Shown: positions 27,976 to 38,580 of the stretch, one piece after another
How the letters are laid out: every line of letters starts with the position of its first letter
Position numbering within the stretch: the stretch's first letter is position 1
Assembly: GCF_022601715.1 (NCBI RefSeq)
Contig: NZ_JAKVIM010000003.1
Coordinates: 1 to 64,000 of the forward strand
From: Acinetobacter zhairuonensis
Lineage (GTDB): Bacteria; Pseudomonadota; Gammaproteobacteria; Pseudomonadales; Moraxellaceae
Length of the DNA stretch: 64,000 nucleotides
Direction of reading: 5' to 3'
The notes under the pieces: model-generated
Told to the model about the DNA's origin: nothing
The model's database searches: none
Seen by the model: the letters and a program-made list of their open reading frames with translations, nothing else
Program-made: the position numbers and the translations under genes

Positions 27976-29118
27976 ATGTTGTATATATGGATGCCTGAAG
28001 CGAATGAGGCGTGGCAGTGGTCGCAAGGGGAGTCTTGGCAAGCTGCGGTGAGTCTTGAACAATTGATTCAGGACTTGCAACCTTTTGCGCATCAAGAAGT
28101 GACGGTTTTTTTCCCTAGTCGTCATATACAAATGCTACAACAGACGTTGAACAAAGCGCAATATAAGCAATTGGGGCAAGAAGGCATTAAATATCTGTTA
28201 GAGGAATATATCGTATTTCCGATAGATAGTATGAAAGTGTTACATCATTTTCAAAATCCAGACCAGTTGACCTTATTGGGTATTTCACAGCATTTAGTTG
28301 AAACATGGCAACATTCGCTTTCACTATTGCCACTCAAGATAGTAGCACTCATTCCCGATTTTTATGCAGCTCCGCAGCCTGTGAGTGTTGAACAAACCGT
28401 TTTACTTTATCTACATGGTCGTTTACTGGCACGTGAAAGCGAGTGGATGGGCTGTTCCATAGATGACTTGCCGTTGTATCTGGACTATCAGACCGCTACA
28501 CATAATTACGTTGTGTCAAATATTACTGATGTGCAGTTGAATAGTTTGCAAGCCCGACTCACTCAAGATCAAATTAATAACTTTCAATACACCTTTGCAC
28601 CTTTAAAGAAGACCAAGCAACATCCTTTTAATGTTCTGCCGAAATTGAAGTCAGATACAAAGCTTTCGGGCTATTGGAAGGCATGTGTAGCTTTATTTTT
28701 GGTAATTTTAGTGGTTCAGTTTGGTTATGATGCCAGTCGTTGGTATAAAAATAAAAAAGTGGCTGATGAAACAGCTGTTCAGGCTGTGTCTCAATTTAAA
28801 TATTGGTTTGGACAAAATTATCCAGTGACAGAACAGACGTTGAAAAGTCAGTTTGAATTTCAGATGCGTAATAATCAAATAGGGCAAAATGCAGGGCTGC
28901 AACTGCTTAGTCGGGTTGGTCCTGTGTTAATGCAAAATAAAATTATCGCGGATCGTGTTTCTTACGATGCAGGTGCACTAAATTTGGATCTCAAGGCGAA
29001 TTCATCAGCTATTTTACAAAATCTGACACAACAATTGAATCAACAAGGATTTAAGGTTGAGCTGGGGAATATTCAGCCGAATGGTTCGGGAGTTATTGGC
29101 TCGGTGAAAGTACAATAA
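27976..29118 (+). CDS. gspL: Type II secretion system protein GspL
   Basis: The 380-residue product has a cytoplasmic actin-like domain (about residues 1-230), one membrane segment (around 235-255, ALFLVILVVQFGYDAS) and a periplasmic ferredoxin-like domain. GspL links the GspE ATPase to the inner-membrane platform. Its stop codon shares one base with the gspM start. The rest of the gsp genes are not here, as expected for Acinetobacter, where they are scattered. Confidence 0.88.
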   Translation: MLYIWMPEANEAWQWSQGESWQAAVSLEQLIQDLQPFAHQEVTVFFPSRHIQMLQQTLNKAQYKQLGQEGIKYLLEEYIVFPIDSMKVLHHFQNPDQLTLLGISQHLVETWQHSLSLLPLKIVALIPDFYAAPQPVSVEQTVLLYLHGRLLARESEWMGCSIDDLPLYLDYQTATHNYVVSNITDVQLNSLQARLTQDQINNFQYTFAPLKKTKQHPFNVLPKLKSDTKLSGYWKACVALFLVILVVQFGYDASRWYKNKKVADETAVQAVSQFKYWFGQNYPVTEQTLKSQFEFQMRNNQIGQNAGLQLLSRVGPVLMQNKIIADRVSYDAGALNLDLKANSSAILQNLTQQLNQQGFKVELGNIQPNGSGVIGSVKVQ

Positions 29119-29597
29119 TGAAAGCATTAGAAAAAATTCAAAGCTCATTCGCTTCATACTCAGAGTTGATTGCACACTATTTAGAGCGCTTGTCGCTTCG
29201 TGAACGTATCATGGTGGTATTTACGGTGATTTTTGTACTGGTTGCTGCTGTGGGTTCAGCATTGTGGTACATGCATAAGGCTGCTGAATATCAGCAACAG
29301 CGGGTCAGCGAGCTTAAGGATCTGGTGGTATGGATGCAAAGTAATGCAGTGACCATGAAGCCAGCAGGGGATGTGCAACTAAGTGCAGCAGACAAGGTAC
29401 AGCGTGCTGCACAGCAACAAGGGTTAGGTGTGGCTTCGCAACAAATGGGTGAACAAATCCAAGTGGTGGTGAGCCATACGAATTATGCAATTCTGGCGAA
29501 TTTTCTCACTCAATTGGCACAGATGGGTTTAAGTATTAAAAAAATGGAATTTGTGTCCAGTGCAGGGCAGATTAAATTAACAGCGACACTACAATAA
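29118..29597 (+). CDS. gspM: Type II secretion system protein GspM
   Basis: The 159-residue protein has a short cytoplasmic N-terminus, one membrane segment (about 31-51, IMVVFTVIFVLVAAVGSALWY interrupted here only by its length) and a small periplasmic domain. It partners GspL in the inner-membrane platform; the TAATG overlap with gspL implies coupled translation. Confidence 0.87.
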   Translation: MKALEKIQSSFASYSELIAHYLERLSLRERIMVVFTVIFVLVAAVGSALWYMHKAAEYQQQRVSELKDLVVWMQSNAVTMKPAGDVQLSAADKVQRAAQQQGLGVASQQMGEQIQVVVSHTNYAILANFLTQLAQMGLSIKKMEFVSSAGQIKLTATLQ

Positions 29598-29687
29598 TAG
29601 GTCAAAATAAACAGTTGCCAAGCATGGTGTTTTGGGTGGGGTACGCCTATAATATACCGACTCAAAAAGCCGTAGACTTTTCTAGAT

Positions 29688-30698
29688 ATGTTGTATTCTC
29701 TAGCCCGCCCTTTGTTGTTTTCTTTAGCACCAGAGCGTGCACATGAGCTAACATTATCCTTACTGAAATCAGCCCATGCGATGGGCGTGATGCGTCAGCA
29801 TGTTACAGCAAAACCTGTGACCTGTATGGGTATTGAGTTTCCAAACCCTGTAGGTTTGGCTGCTGGTTTAGATAAAAATGGTGCCTATATTGATGCCTTA
29901 GCGGCACTTGGCTTTGGCTTTATTGAAATTGGTACTATTACTCCGCGCCCACAAGCGGGCAATCCGCAACCCCGTCTTTTCCGTTTACCACAAGCAAAAG
30001 CCATTATTAACCGTATGGGATTTAATAATGATGGTGTAGATAAGCTGATTGAAAATGTAAAGGCGGCAAAGTTCAAGGGTGTGCTCGGGATTAATATTGG
30101 TAAAAATGCCGATACTCCTGTAGAAAATGCGGTAGATGATTATCTAATCTGTTTGGAAAAAGTCTATAACTACGCTTCATACATTACCGTCAATATTTCT
30201 TCTCCGAACACAAAAAATCTACGTAGCTTACAAAGTGGTGATGCGCTGACTGAATTGTTAGTGACCTTAAAGAAACGTCAGCTTGAGTTGGCGGATGAAC
30301 ATCAGCACTATGTACCTTTAGTACTCAAGGTTGCTCCAGATTTAACTCCAGAAGATATTGCATTTATTTCGCAGCAACTGATTGCCAATAAAATTGATGG
30401 TCTGATTGTGACCAATACTACGTTGTCACGCGAAGGTGTCGAAAACTTACCACAGGGTGATGAAGCTGGTGGTTTGTCTGGTGCACCAGTATTTGAAAAA
30501 AGTACCGCATGTTTATCTGCTTTTGCCCAAGCTTTAAATGGTCAAGTACCACTTATTGGAGTAGGTGGAATCTTGGCGGGTGAACAAGCGCTGATTAAAC
30601 AAAATGCAGGGGCAACACTTGTACAAGTGTATAGTGGCCTCATATATACAGGACCGAAACTGATTAAAGATTGTGTCGATGCTATGCTTGCAAAATGA
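29688..30698 (+). CDS. pyrD: Dihydroorotate dehydrogenase (quinone)
   Basis: This class 2, membrane-associated enzyme oxidises dihydroorotate to orotate in pyrimidine synthesis. The 336-residue product has an N-terminal helix for quinone access, [25 protein letters not shown], the [14 protein letters not shown] block with catalytic Ser, and the phosphate site GVGGI. The stop overlaps the cvpA start (ATGA). Confidence 0.96.
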   Translation: MLYSLARPLLFSLAPERAHELTLSLLKSAHAMGVMRQHVTAKPVTCMGIEFPNPVGLAAGLDKNGAYIDALAALGFGFIEIGTITPRPQAGNPQPRLFRLPQAKAIINRMGFNNDGVDKLIENVKAAKFKGVLGINIGKNADTPVENAVDDYLICLEKVYNYASYITVNISSPNTKNLRSLQSGDALTELLVTLKKRQLELADEHQHYVPLVLKVAPDLTPEDIAFISQQLIANKIDGLIVTNTTLSREGVENLPQGDEAGGLSGAPVFEKSTACLSAFAQALNGQVPLIGVGGILAGEQALIKQNAGATLVQVYSGLIYTGPKLIKDCVDAMLAK

Positions 30699-31279
30699 AT
30701 ACCATTGATATCTTCATACTGATCATTTTGCTCATTGGAGGGCTAAACGGTTTGCGACAAGGATTTGTTAAAGCCTTTGCGAACTTGGTGGGTTGGATTT
30801 TTGCACTGATAGTCGGTGCAAAATATGCCGCACTTATAGCTCCTTCAATGAGTGTGCTCAGTCAAGATCCTGTGGTTCAGAAAATAGCTGCATTTGCGTT
30901 CATTGTATTGGTCATCATCGTATTTACTTGGTTGGCTACAGCACTGTTAAATGGCGTATTAAGCACCTTGAAGTTAGGTCCGTTGAATCGTCTAGCTGGT
31001 GGGGCATTTGGAACACTTAAAGGACTTATGGTGGTTTTAATCACCATGCAAGGCTTAAGTCCATGGGTAGAAAGTTCTCCGCATTGGAAACAGTCTAAAA
31101 TGGTTCAATCTTTATTGCCTTATGCGCCACGGGCTGCCCAGCTATCGAAAGATGCAGCGCACGAAGCGCTTGAACATATTCAGTCGGAAGGTGCACAGCA
31201 TTCTTCCCACTCCTTGTCTGAACCAACGCCAAAAGATCATTCGCGTTCAGGCAATTCAACAAATAATCCTTTTTATTAA
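30695..31279 (+). CDS. cvpA: CvpA family membrane protein
   Basis: The start ATG at 30695 overlaps the pyrD stop and gives a 194-residue product with the CvpA pattern [26 protein letters not shown], four membrane segments and [10 protein letters not shown]. The C-terminal tail is hydrophilic. CvpA is required for colicin V production in E. coli and lies upstream of purF there too, as here (24 bases). Its molecular role is not settled. Confidence 0.9.
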   Translation: MNTIDIFILIILLIGGLNGLRQGFVKAFANLVGWIFALIVGAKYAALIAPSMSVLSQDPVVQKIAAFAFIVLVIIVFTWLATALLNGVLSTLKLGPLNRLAGGAFGTLKGLMVVLITMQGLSPWVESSPHWKQSKMVQSLLPYAPRAAQLSKDAAHEALEHIQSEGAQHSSHSLSEPTPKDHSRSGNSTNNPFY

Positions 31280-31303
31280 TCCTAGCTTGTCTGCGAGGTT
31301 GCT

Positions 31304-32845
31304 ATGTGTGGAGTTGTTGGTATAGCTGGTAAATCACCCGTTAACCAAATGTTGTTTGATGCATTAACGATGTTACAACATCGTGGACAAGATGCAGCTG
31401 GGATCGTAACTTGCCATGAAGGACGTTTATTTCTTCGGAAAGACAATGGCATGGTACGTGATGTTTTCCATACTCGTCACATGCGTGCTTTACAGGGTAA
31501 CTACGGTATTGGTCATGTGCGTTATCCGACAGCAGGCTCAGCGAGCAGTGCTGAAGCGCAACCATTTTATGTGAACTCACCTTACGGTATTACTTTGGCG
31601 CACAATGGTAACTTAACCAATGCTGAAGAAATTCATGATGACCTGTTTAAAACAGATTTACGTCACATGAACACCGATTCGGATTCAGAAGTATTACTCA
31701 ACGTTTTTGCGCACGAATTGCAAAAGCGTGGCAAGTTGGCTCCTGCGCCAGAAGATATTTTCCACGTAGTTTCTCGTGTACATGAGCGTTGTAAAGGTGC
31801 TTATGGCGTTGTCGCCATGATTACAGGTCAAGGTCTAGTTGGTTTCCGTGACCCGAATGGTATTCGCCCACTGATTTACGGTTCTCGTTTAACCGAAACA
31901 GGTGAGATGGAATATATCATTGCGTCTGAATCTGTGGCGATTACCGCACTTGGCTTTAAAGTTGAGCGTGATATTGCACCTGGTGAAGCGATTTTCATCA
32001 ATGCAGATGGTGAAATGTTTACGCAGCAATGTGCTGAAAACCCACAATACCGTCCATGTATTTTTGAATATGTGTACTTTGCGCGTCCTGATGCGATTAT
32101 TGATGGTATTTCGGTGTATAAAGCCCGTTTGAAAATGGGTGAAAAACTTGCACACAAAATTTTGAGTGAATGGGGGGAGGAGCACGACATTGATGTGGTG
32201 ATTCCAATTCCAGATACCTCGCGAACTTCAGCCTTAGAATTGGCAAATACGTTAGGTGTGAAATTCCGTGAAGGGTTTATGAAAAACCGTTATATCGGTC
32301 GTACCTTCATTATGCCAGGCCAACAGCAGCGTAAAAAATCGGTTCGTCAAAAACTTAACCCGGTAGAGCTTGAGTTTAAAGATAAAAACGTGTTGTTGGT
32401 GGATGACTCAATTGTACGTGGTACCACTTGTAATGAGATCATTCAAATGGCGCGTGATGCGGGTGCAAAAAAAGTATTCTTTGCTTCTGCAGCGCCAATG
32501 GTGAAGTATCCAAACGTTTATGGTATTGATATGCCTGCGAAAAAGGAGCTGATTGCATCTGAACGCAGTGTTGAAGAAATCCGTGAAATTATTGAAGCAG
32601 ATCGCTTGATTTTCCAAGACTTGGAAGACCTTAAAGCGGCTATCCGTACCAGCAAAGTACCCGATTTACAAGAATTTGACTGTTCTGTATTTGATGGTGT
32701 TTACGTGGCGGGTGGCATTGATGCTGCATATCTGGATGAATTGGAACAGAAGCGTAATGACACAGCGAAAAAATCAAAAGATGGCTATATTGATGTAAAT
32801 ATCGATGCGGCATCTGTTGATTTAACCGGTGTGACCGAGCAATAA
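31304..32845 (+). CDS. purF: Amidophosphoribosyltransferase
   Basis: PurF commits PRPP to purine synthesis. Cys2 after the initiator Met (MCGVVGIAG) is the glutaminase nucleophile; [10 protein letters not shown] and RYPTAGS follow. The PRPP-binding loop [13 protein letters not shown] is present in the second half. The length of 513 residues is normal. Confidence 0.97.
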   Translation: MCGVVGIAGKSPVNQMLFDALTMLQHRGQDAAGIVTCHEGRLFLRKDNGMVRDVFHTRHMRALQGNYGIGHVRYPTAGSASSAEAQPFYVNSPYGITLAHNGNLTNAEEIHDDLFKTDLRHMNTDSDSEVLLNVFAHELQKRGKLAPAPEDIFHVVSRVHERCKGAYGVVAMITGQGLVGFRDPNGIRPLIYGSRLTETGEMEYIIASESVAITALGFKVERDIAPGEAIFINADGEMFTQQCAENPQYRPCIFEYVYFARPDAIIDGISVYKARLKMGEKLAHKILSEWGEEHDIDVVIPIPDTSRTSALELANTLGVKFREGFMKNRYIGRTFIMPGQQQRKKSVRQKLNPVELEFKDKNVLLVDDSIVRGTTCNEIIQMARDAGAKKVFFASAAPMVKYPNVYGIDMPAKKELIASERSVEEIREIIEADRLIFQDLEDLKAAIRTSKVPDLQEFDCSVFDGVYVAGGIDAAYLDELEQKRNDTAKKSKDGYIDVNIDAASVDLTGVTEQ

Positions 32846-32864
32846 TTTTCAATTATTTTGCGTG

Positions 32865-32891
32865 AAAAAGGTGGGTATTTCCCGCCTTTTT
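32865..32891 (+). terminator. Terminator of purF
   Basis: AAAAAGGTGGG pairs with CCCGCCTTTTT (one G-U) around a TATTT loop. Confidence 0.9.
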
Positions 32892-32936
32892 CATTTATGA
32901 TGTGGCTGAATTACAATGTAATAAAGGAACTTTACA

Positions 32937-34826
32937 TTGAAAGAAATGGGTGGCTTTTTGATCGAAAATAAAAATATGATGTGGTCTGCCAGTATCTGTG
33001 CTGTAGCTGTTCTTTTGACCATGTTTATCCTCAATACGGTTTTGGGATTGTTGGTCTATTATTTTGATCAAAGCCAATCTATTTTATGGCATCAACTCAG
33101 CCCCTATGTCATTGGCTTATTATTGCTGATCATAGGTTCTTCTATTGTGTATGAGTTCTATGTCTTTCGTTCGGGTGGGCATTCACTTGCAAAACAATTG
33201 CGCGCAAGACGTTTAAGTCTGATTGAGAGTACGCCTGAAGAATTTGTTGCACTCAAAATTACCGAACAATTATCTGAGCGTTTTTTGATTGATACACCAG
33301 CCGTATATGTGTTACCCGATGAAGTGGGTGTAAATGCGCTGACTGCGGGTTTCTTACCACGCGATATTGCGATTATTTTGACCTGGGGTGCATTACAAAA
33401 CTTAGATGAATCTGAGTTGTTTGGCTTGTTGAGCCATGAGTTTAATCAGATTTTATCTGGTGAGACAGCTGATAATACCCGATTAAAAATTTTATACAGT
33501 GGTCTTACGACCTTTAGTCAATGGGGGAGCAAGGTTGCGAAGTTGGGGTTTAGTCGGCAGGGTTATGATCAGCCACAAAAATTTGAAACTATTTTAGTAG
33601 CCTTGGGTGGGGTGATTTGGCTGGTCGGGAGTATGGGGGTGTTAATGACGAGATTCATTAAATACCTCACTCTGGGTAGCCGAACCTTTAGAAACGATTT
33701 AAAGACCAAACGTCTGATCCAGAATGATGCCAATATTCAAACTTTATTACGTATTTATGTGCATCATGCGGGTTCGCAAATTCATAGTGAATACTCAGAA
33801 TCGATTTCACATATGTGTTTTGCGAACTCTCTAAGTCCACAAAGCTGGATGAATATTCATCCAGATATTGAGCAACGAATTTATGAGCTAAATCCTGGTT
33901 TAGTGCAAGATCTACAATTAGAGAACCTAAAAAGGTTAAGAAATCAGCCATTATTTAGTCTTTTTCGCTCATTTGAAGAAACCAATGCGGAATACCACAC
34001 CCCATGGAGTTCACCACAACCTTTGCCTTTACTGCGTTTGTCTCCGATTAGCTTCGCGATTAAAGATGCGATTAAGCCTTTAAATCCGGAAGTGCGCAGA
34101 ACAATGCAGCGTCCAGAGCTGATTGAGCGTGCCTTACAAACCGCAACCGGTTCGCGTGAGGTGATGGTGGCGATTCTAATGATTCGTCAATATCGTGAGT
34201 TTATCCCTGCTGAAGCTGAAGTTAGTCGTGCGATTATCGATGCACTTCTGCATTTAGATGGTCGTGTACATTTATCTATTTTCCATGAAGCATGTGCGAA
34301 TATTGGGGGTATGCCCGCAACTATTGCACGTCAATTTGTCACTAAGCTAGCGCGAATTATTCAAGAAGACGGGGAAATTGGCTTATTAGATGCATTGTTG
34401 TTGGAACGGGTTAAATTTGAATTAAACCTGTTACCAGTACATACCCCAACAGCCTTGGATGAAGTGAAACCACAAATCGTACGTTTGATTGATGCATTGC
34501 TGCATGTGCAGCAGATTAATAGTGATAACCAGCTCACTGTGCGTGAGCGAATATTAAAAAAGATACTGACAATCGATGAGTTAGATATCTACGAAGAAAT
34601 ATCTGATGAACCGATTGATCTTGCTGAAATCGTACATGATATTTCGGGGCTGCTGTTACGAGATCGTCTGATTATTTTGGGAATTGCAGAGTTGTGTTTA
34701 TGGAATGACCGAATCATTACGCAAGATGAATTGGATGTTTTGGAATTGTTGTACTGGCGCTTTGGTTTTGAAACTTCGGAAATTGTTGAGCAAATGCAGA
34801 AGAAAAATAGTTTAATGATTATGTGA
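32937..34826 (+). CDS. M48-like membrane protein with degenerate zinc site
   Basis: The 629-residue protein follows the architecture of large M48 (HtpX/Ste24-like) peptidases: two N-terminal helices (about 18-42 and 56-76), a peptidase-like domain with further helices, and a long cytoplasmic helical part that ends in a TerB-like segment (ILGIAELCLWNDRIITQDEL). The zinc motif HExxH reads HEFNQ (167-171), and the usual EFxAD third-ligand region reads TFRND (250-254), so the metal site is very likely lost. Start is TTG 32937, backed by AAAGGA eight bases upstream; ATG 32946 is an alternative. It probably acts as a pseudopeptidase. Confidence 0.72.
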   Translation: MKEMGGFLIENKNMMWSASICAVAVLLTMFILNTVLGLLVYYFDQSQSILWHQLSPYVIGLLLLIIGSSIVYEFYVFRSGGHSLAKQLRARRLSLIESTPEEFVALKITEQLSERFLIDTPAVYVLPDEVGVNALTAGFLPRDIAIILTWGALQNLDESELFGLLSHEFNQILSGETADNTRLKILYSGLTTFSQWGSKVAKLGFSRQGYDQPQKFETILVALGGVIWLVGSMGVLMTRFIKYLTLGSRTFRNDLKTKRLIQNDANIQTLLRIYVHHAGSQIHSEYSESISHMCFANSLSPQSWMNIHPDIEQRIYELNPGLVQDLQLENLKRLRNQPLFSLFRSFEETNAEYHTPWSSPQPLPLLRLSPISFAIKDAIKPLNPEVRRTMQRPELIERALQTATGSREVMVAILMIRQYREFIPAEAEVSRAIIDALLHLDGRVHLSIFHEACANIGGMPATIARQFVTKLARIIQEDGEIGLLDALLLERVKFELNLLPVHTPTALDEVKPQIVRLIDALLHVQQINSDNQLTVRERILKKILTIDELDIYEEISDEPIDLAEIVHDISGLLLRDRLIILGIAELCLWNDRIITQDELDVLELLYWRFGFETSEIVEQMQKKNSLMIM

Positions 34827-34923
34827 TTAAGATGTAAATATAGGGTTTATAGGTATTAATGAGTGCTTTAATAAAGCACAGCAAAATAATGCGAATGTCG
34901 TTAGAATAGCGACAAAGATTAAG

Positions 34924-35616
34924 ATGTTGAACATAAAGATGATGGGGCACCAGCGAGATATATTGGCAACAATGGGAATCGATATTTGGATTCCTAGAAG
35001 TGTCGCGCGTGTGCATCACTCTCAGTCATCTGGTTTATGGCGCGATCAGGCGCAACCTGAAATTAATGCTGAGTTACCCCTAAGTCAAATTGTGGTTCCT
35101 ATATCCAGTGAACCGGACATCCAAGATATTGATGATGTATTAACTCAGTTTGTTGAGGTTGAGCAGGAAATTGTTCAACAACCTCCTAAGCCGATAACTC
35201 CAGTTATAGCCGAAGTGCAGCCACAACCTGCTATTCATATTGAAGCGTTTGAATTACAGGCAGTCAGTCTTGCTACCTGCCTTATCGTGTTGGATGCCTC
35301 TCAGTTAACAGAGGCTCAGTCAGAACTTTGGGTAAACATTCAGCAGGCTATCCCTGCAGAATATCATGAATTAAAGTGGCCATTTCCTTTGCTTGAAATG
35401 CAAGATGGACGAGGTGCTGGCAGTTATGTGCAGGGCTTTATCGATGCAATTGGTGTAGACAAGGATCTGATTGCACTAGGGGATATTTCTCATTTACAAC
35501 AGGTAGATCTACAACGTTTGGCGAGCTTGCAGGAAATGCTGGAGCAACCAATTTTGAAAAAGCGTTTGTGGCAGTTTATGCAAAAATCACTCAATACACG
35601 GATGAATGATGAATAA
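34924..35616 (+). CDS. Possible DNA polymerase III psi subunit (HolD-like)
   Basis: The 230-residue protein is not firmly recognised. The N-terminus HQRDILATMGIDIWIPR resembles HolD (RRDWQLQQLGITQWSLR in E. coli), where it binds single-stranded-DNA-binding protein and the clamp loader. The end, LASLQEMLEQPILKKRLW, resembles the HolD C-terminus. Between lies a Pro/Glu-rich linker (about 45-115) and a compact domain with LKWPFP and GSYVQGFIDAIG. The 3' end overlaps the next gene by 11 bases. If not HolD, it is an unknown protein specific to this group. Confidence 0.5.
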   Translation: MLNIKMMGHQRDILATMGIDIWIPRSVARVHHSQSSGLWRDQAQPEINAELPLSQIVVPISSEPDIQDIDDVLTQFVEVEQEIVQQPPKPITPVIAEVQPQPAIHIEAFELQAVSLATCLIVLDASQLTEAQSELWVNIQQAIPAEYHELKWPFPLLEMQDGRGAGSYVQGFIDAIGVDKDLIALGDISHLQQVDLQRLASLQEMLEQPILKKRLWQFMQKSLNTRMNDE

Positions 35617-36574
35617 AAAAGTTGTTGTTTTTAGTCAAATTGATGCTGAAATTTTAACTCGCTTACAAGCCCAATATGATGTGGTGGTGATTGATCCGAA
35701 GCAAGGCGACGTCAATCAACAAATTCAGCGACATGTTCAAAATGCAGATGGCATGATTGGTGCAGGGCGTTTGCTAAATGAAAGTAATCTCGCTGGTGCA
35801 CAACAACTTAAAATCATTTCTAGTGTTAGTGTGGGTTATGACAACTATGATGTGGGTTATTTGAGTCAAAACAAAATTTGGTTAAGTCATACTCCGCATG
35901 TATTAACTGAAACGACTGCAGATTTGGCATTTACCTTATTGATGAGTGCCGCACGTAAAGTGCCTCATTTAGATCAATGGACCAAAACTGGTGAGTGGAA
36001 GCGCACAGTTTCTCAAGCCCAATTTGGACAAGATGTCTATGGAAAAACACTGGGAATTATTGGTCTAGGTAATATTGGTGCTGCGATAGCGCGTCGCGGT
36101 CTTTACGGTTTTAATATGAATATTCTGTATCATAACCGTCGTGAAAAACTAGAAATGGCACAGCCACTAAATGCGCAATATCGCTCACTCGAAGAATTAC
36201 TGCAACAGTCAGATTTTGTTGTGGTTGCAGTGGATTTGAATGCTGAATCTAAGGCTATGCTTTCTACCGAGCAGTTTGACTTAATGCAGCCGCATGCGGT
36301 GTTGGTGAATATTGCACGCGGTTCTGTGATTGATGAGCAAGCTTTAATTCAGGCATTGAAAGAGCGAAAAATCTTTGCTGCTGGTTTGGATGTGTATGAG
36401 AAAGAGCCATTACAAAGCTCAGAGCTATTCCAGTTGGATAATGTAGTGACCTTACCGCATGTTGGGTCAGCCACTGCGGAGACACGGAAAAAGATGGCTG
36501 AACTTGCTTACCGTAATTTGGTGGATGCTTTAGAGGGGCGTCAGCCACGTTATTTGGTCAATCCTGAATTTTAA
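35606..36574 (+). CDS. D-2-hydroxyacid dehydrogenase (GhrB/TkrA-like)
   Basis: The 322-residue NAD(P)-dependent enzyme has the Rossmann motif GIIGLGNIGAAIARR, the catalytic Arg in NIARGSVID, the Glu in LDVYEKEPL and the His in LPHVGSAT. Sequence style is that of glyoxylate/hydroxypyruvate/2-ketogluconate reductases. Its substrate cannot be fixed from the sequence. Two adjacent ATG codons (35606, 35609) could serve as start. Confidence 0.88.
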   Translation: MMNKKVVVFSQIDAEILTRLQAQYDVVVIDPKQGDVNQQIQRHVQNADGMIGAGRLLNESNLAGAQQLKIISSVSVGYDNYDVGYLSQNKIWLSHTPHVLTETTADLAFTLLMSAARKVPHLDQWTKTGEWKRTVSQAQFGQDVYGKTLGIIGLGNIGAAIARRGLYGFNMNILYHNRREKLEMAQPLNAQYRSLEELLQQSDFVVVAVDLNAESKAMLSTEQFDLMQPHAVLVNIARGSVIDEQALIQALKERKIFAAGLDVYEKEPLQSSELFQLDNVVTLPHVGSATAETRKKMAELAYRNLVDALEGRQPRYLVNPEF

Positions 36575-36658
36575 AATATTGATAACACATCATTGCAAAT
36601 CCTTCTTTGTTTCAATGTTATAGTCTGCTCAGAGCGAATAGGATTTTGAGACGTAACA

Positions 36659-38098
36659 TTGAAACGGTTTTTCGTCATTGGTAGTTTGTGTGTAGTGGCT
36701 CATATCGCATGGGCAGATGCAACGCATTTTTCATCTTCTCCTCAGTTTAATGTTCCTGAAATTGGTAGTGGAATAGGTCTAATTGATCGTCAAAATGAAA
36801 AAATGATTGGCGAAAAAGTTTATCGTGAAGTGCAACATCAATTACCGATAGCGCACAATGCATGGCTGGAAGATCAGCTTTTATTGGTATTTTCAAATAT
36901 TCTTAGTCAGACCCAGCTCGGACAACCGATTGGCTTGGTATTGGTCAATGATGCTCAAATTAATGCTTTTGCTGTACCTGGTGGGCTATTTGCTTTAAAT
37001 ACAGGGATGATTACTTCTGCACGCAATATGGATGAGGTTGCAGGCGTGATGGCGCACGAGATCGCTCACGTGACCCAGCGGCATTATAGTCGCTCGCAGG
37101 AAGCATTTAAGGGGCAAAGTCTGTTGGCATTGGCAGGCATTATTGTGGGTGCGTTGGTCGCTTCACAAGCCGATGGTAATGCGGGTGCTGCAGTGATGAT
37201 GGGTTCGCAAGCCGCATTAATGGATCAGCAACTGACCTATAGTCGTAATCAGGAGCGTGAGGCTGACCGTATAGGCATGCAATACATGTATGCGGCGGGT
37301 TATAACCCACAAAGTATGGCGGATTACTTCGAAGTGATGCACCGTGCCACCAGTCGAGTTAGCTTTCTGCCTGATTTTTGGCTCACACACCCTCTTACGA
37401 CTGAACGTATGAGTGAGGCGCGTTTAAGGGCGAATCAGTTGCCGCAAGTGAAAAGCAGTATGCGGGATGAAAATTTTGAAATATTAAAGTTGTACACCTT
37501 GGTGGTGTCAAATCAGGCGACAGAACAGCAATTACAAAACTTGGCGAAGCGCGGGGATTTTGCAGGGCAATTGGCCTTGGCTGCATTTTATAGTCAGCAG
37601 GGTGATTATGTGTTGGCACAGTCACAGTTAGATCAACTCAAAAAACAAAATAAGTTACATAATTTATTGACTTTAATTCAAACCGATATTTATCTTGGGC
37701 AAAATAAATTAGATGATGCTTATCAGATCATTGCTTCACCTGCGCGGATTATGCCTGAGAATCGTGCCTTGGTATATAAATTGGCAGAGGTCTTGATTCG
37801 GCAGAAGCAACCAGCTCAGGCCAGTACTTTGGTACAAAATTTTATTAACCAAAATCCACGAGATATAACAGGATGGCGCTTGCTACAACAGTCGGCGAAT
37901 ATTGATGTAGCTTCACCACTTCGCGCAGTGAATGTATTGCGTTATCGTGCAGAAGTGGAGTACTGGAGTGGTTTGGAAGAAGGTGCTATAAAATCACTAT
38001 TGCATGCACAACGTTTAGCCAAGGACAATACGGCAATGTCGGAGTTGCTTAAACAGCGAATTGATCAGATGCAAAAGGAACGCCAGTTAAAAATTTGA
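36659..38098 (+). CDS. M48 metalloprotease with TPR domain (BepA/YfgC-like)
   Basis: The 479-residue periplasmic protein starts with a signal peptide (ending HIAWA-DAT). The zinc site is intact: HEIAH at 133-137 and EREAD with Glu201. The second half (about 285-475) is a series of helical TPR-like repeats. BepA assists outer-membrane LptD and BAM assembly and degrades stalled clients in E. coli. Start is TTG 36659, since the signal peptide begins right there and no ATG is near. It contrasts with the degenerate M48 protein two genes upstream. Confidence 0.87.
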   Translation: MKRFFVIGSLCVVAHIAWADATHFSSSPQFNVPEIGSGIGLIDRQNEKMIGEKVYREVQHQLPIAHNAWLEDQLLLVFSNILSQTQLGQPIGLVLVNDAQINAFAVPGGLFALNTGMITSARNMDEVAGVMAHEIAHVTQRHYSRSQEAFKGQSLLALAGIIVGALVASQADGNAGAAVMMGSQAALMDQQLTYSRNQEREADRIGMQYMYAAGYNPQSMADYFEVMHRATSRVSFLPDFWLTHPLTTERMSEARLRANQLPQVKSSMRDENFEILKLYTLVVSNQATEQQLQNLAKRGDFAGQLALAAFYSQQGDYVLAQSQLDQLKKQNKLHNLLTLIQTDIYLGQNKLDDAYQIIASPARIMPENRALVYKLAEVLIRQKQPAQASTLVQNFINQNPRDITGWRLLQQSANIDVASPLRAVNVLRYRAEVEYWSGLEEGAIKSLLHAQRLAKDNTAMSELLKQRIDQMQKERQLKI

Positions 38099-38150
38099 GC
38101 GTTAAATAGAAATTTTCCTTGTATAACATAAGAAGAATAGGAGAGATAAA

Positions 38151-38516
38151 ATGATAGAAGGACAATGTTTATGTGGTACGGTCAGTTACCGTTATCATGG
38201 GGAAATTGAAAAAACAATTCTGTGTTATTGTCAGCACTGTCAACGTGCGCAAGGTGGTTTTGCGGGGTGGAATAGTCCATTGCAAAAATCATTGTTTGAA
38301 ATTGTGCGTGGTGTGAAAGTATTAAAAGAGTATTTTCATAGTCCCAATAAGGCACGTGTTTTTTGTCAGGAGTGCGGTAGTCCTATTTTTTCCTACCGTG
38401 TGGATCTGCCAGATGTGATTCGATTGCGCTTGGGAACAGTAACTATTGGGCAAATACCTGCGCCAACTGAGGAAGCATATAAGCAATATAAGCCTGAATT
38501 TATTCAAATAAAATAA
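38151..38516 (+). CDS. GFA family (glutathione-dependent formaldehyde-activating-like) protein
   Basis: This 121-residue zinc-binding Mss4-fold protein has the Cys pattern CLCGTV, CYCQHCQRAQGG and FCQECGSPIF. The family is named after Gfa of Paracoccus, but most members have no proven function. AGGAGAGA precedes the ATG. Confidence 0.85.
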   Translation: MIEGQCLCGTVSYRYHGEIEKTILCYCQHCQRAQGGFAGWNSPLQKSLFEIVRGVKVLKEYFHSPNKARVFCQECGSPIFSYRVDLPDVIRLRLGTVTIGQIPAPTEEAYKQYKPEFIQIK

Positions 38517-38580
38517 TCTGCGCTAGTTTTGCATGAATCTGCGCTGTATCATGATGTTCAATCATTTTTTTTGATTTTTA

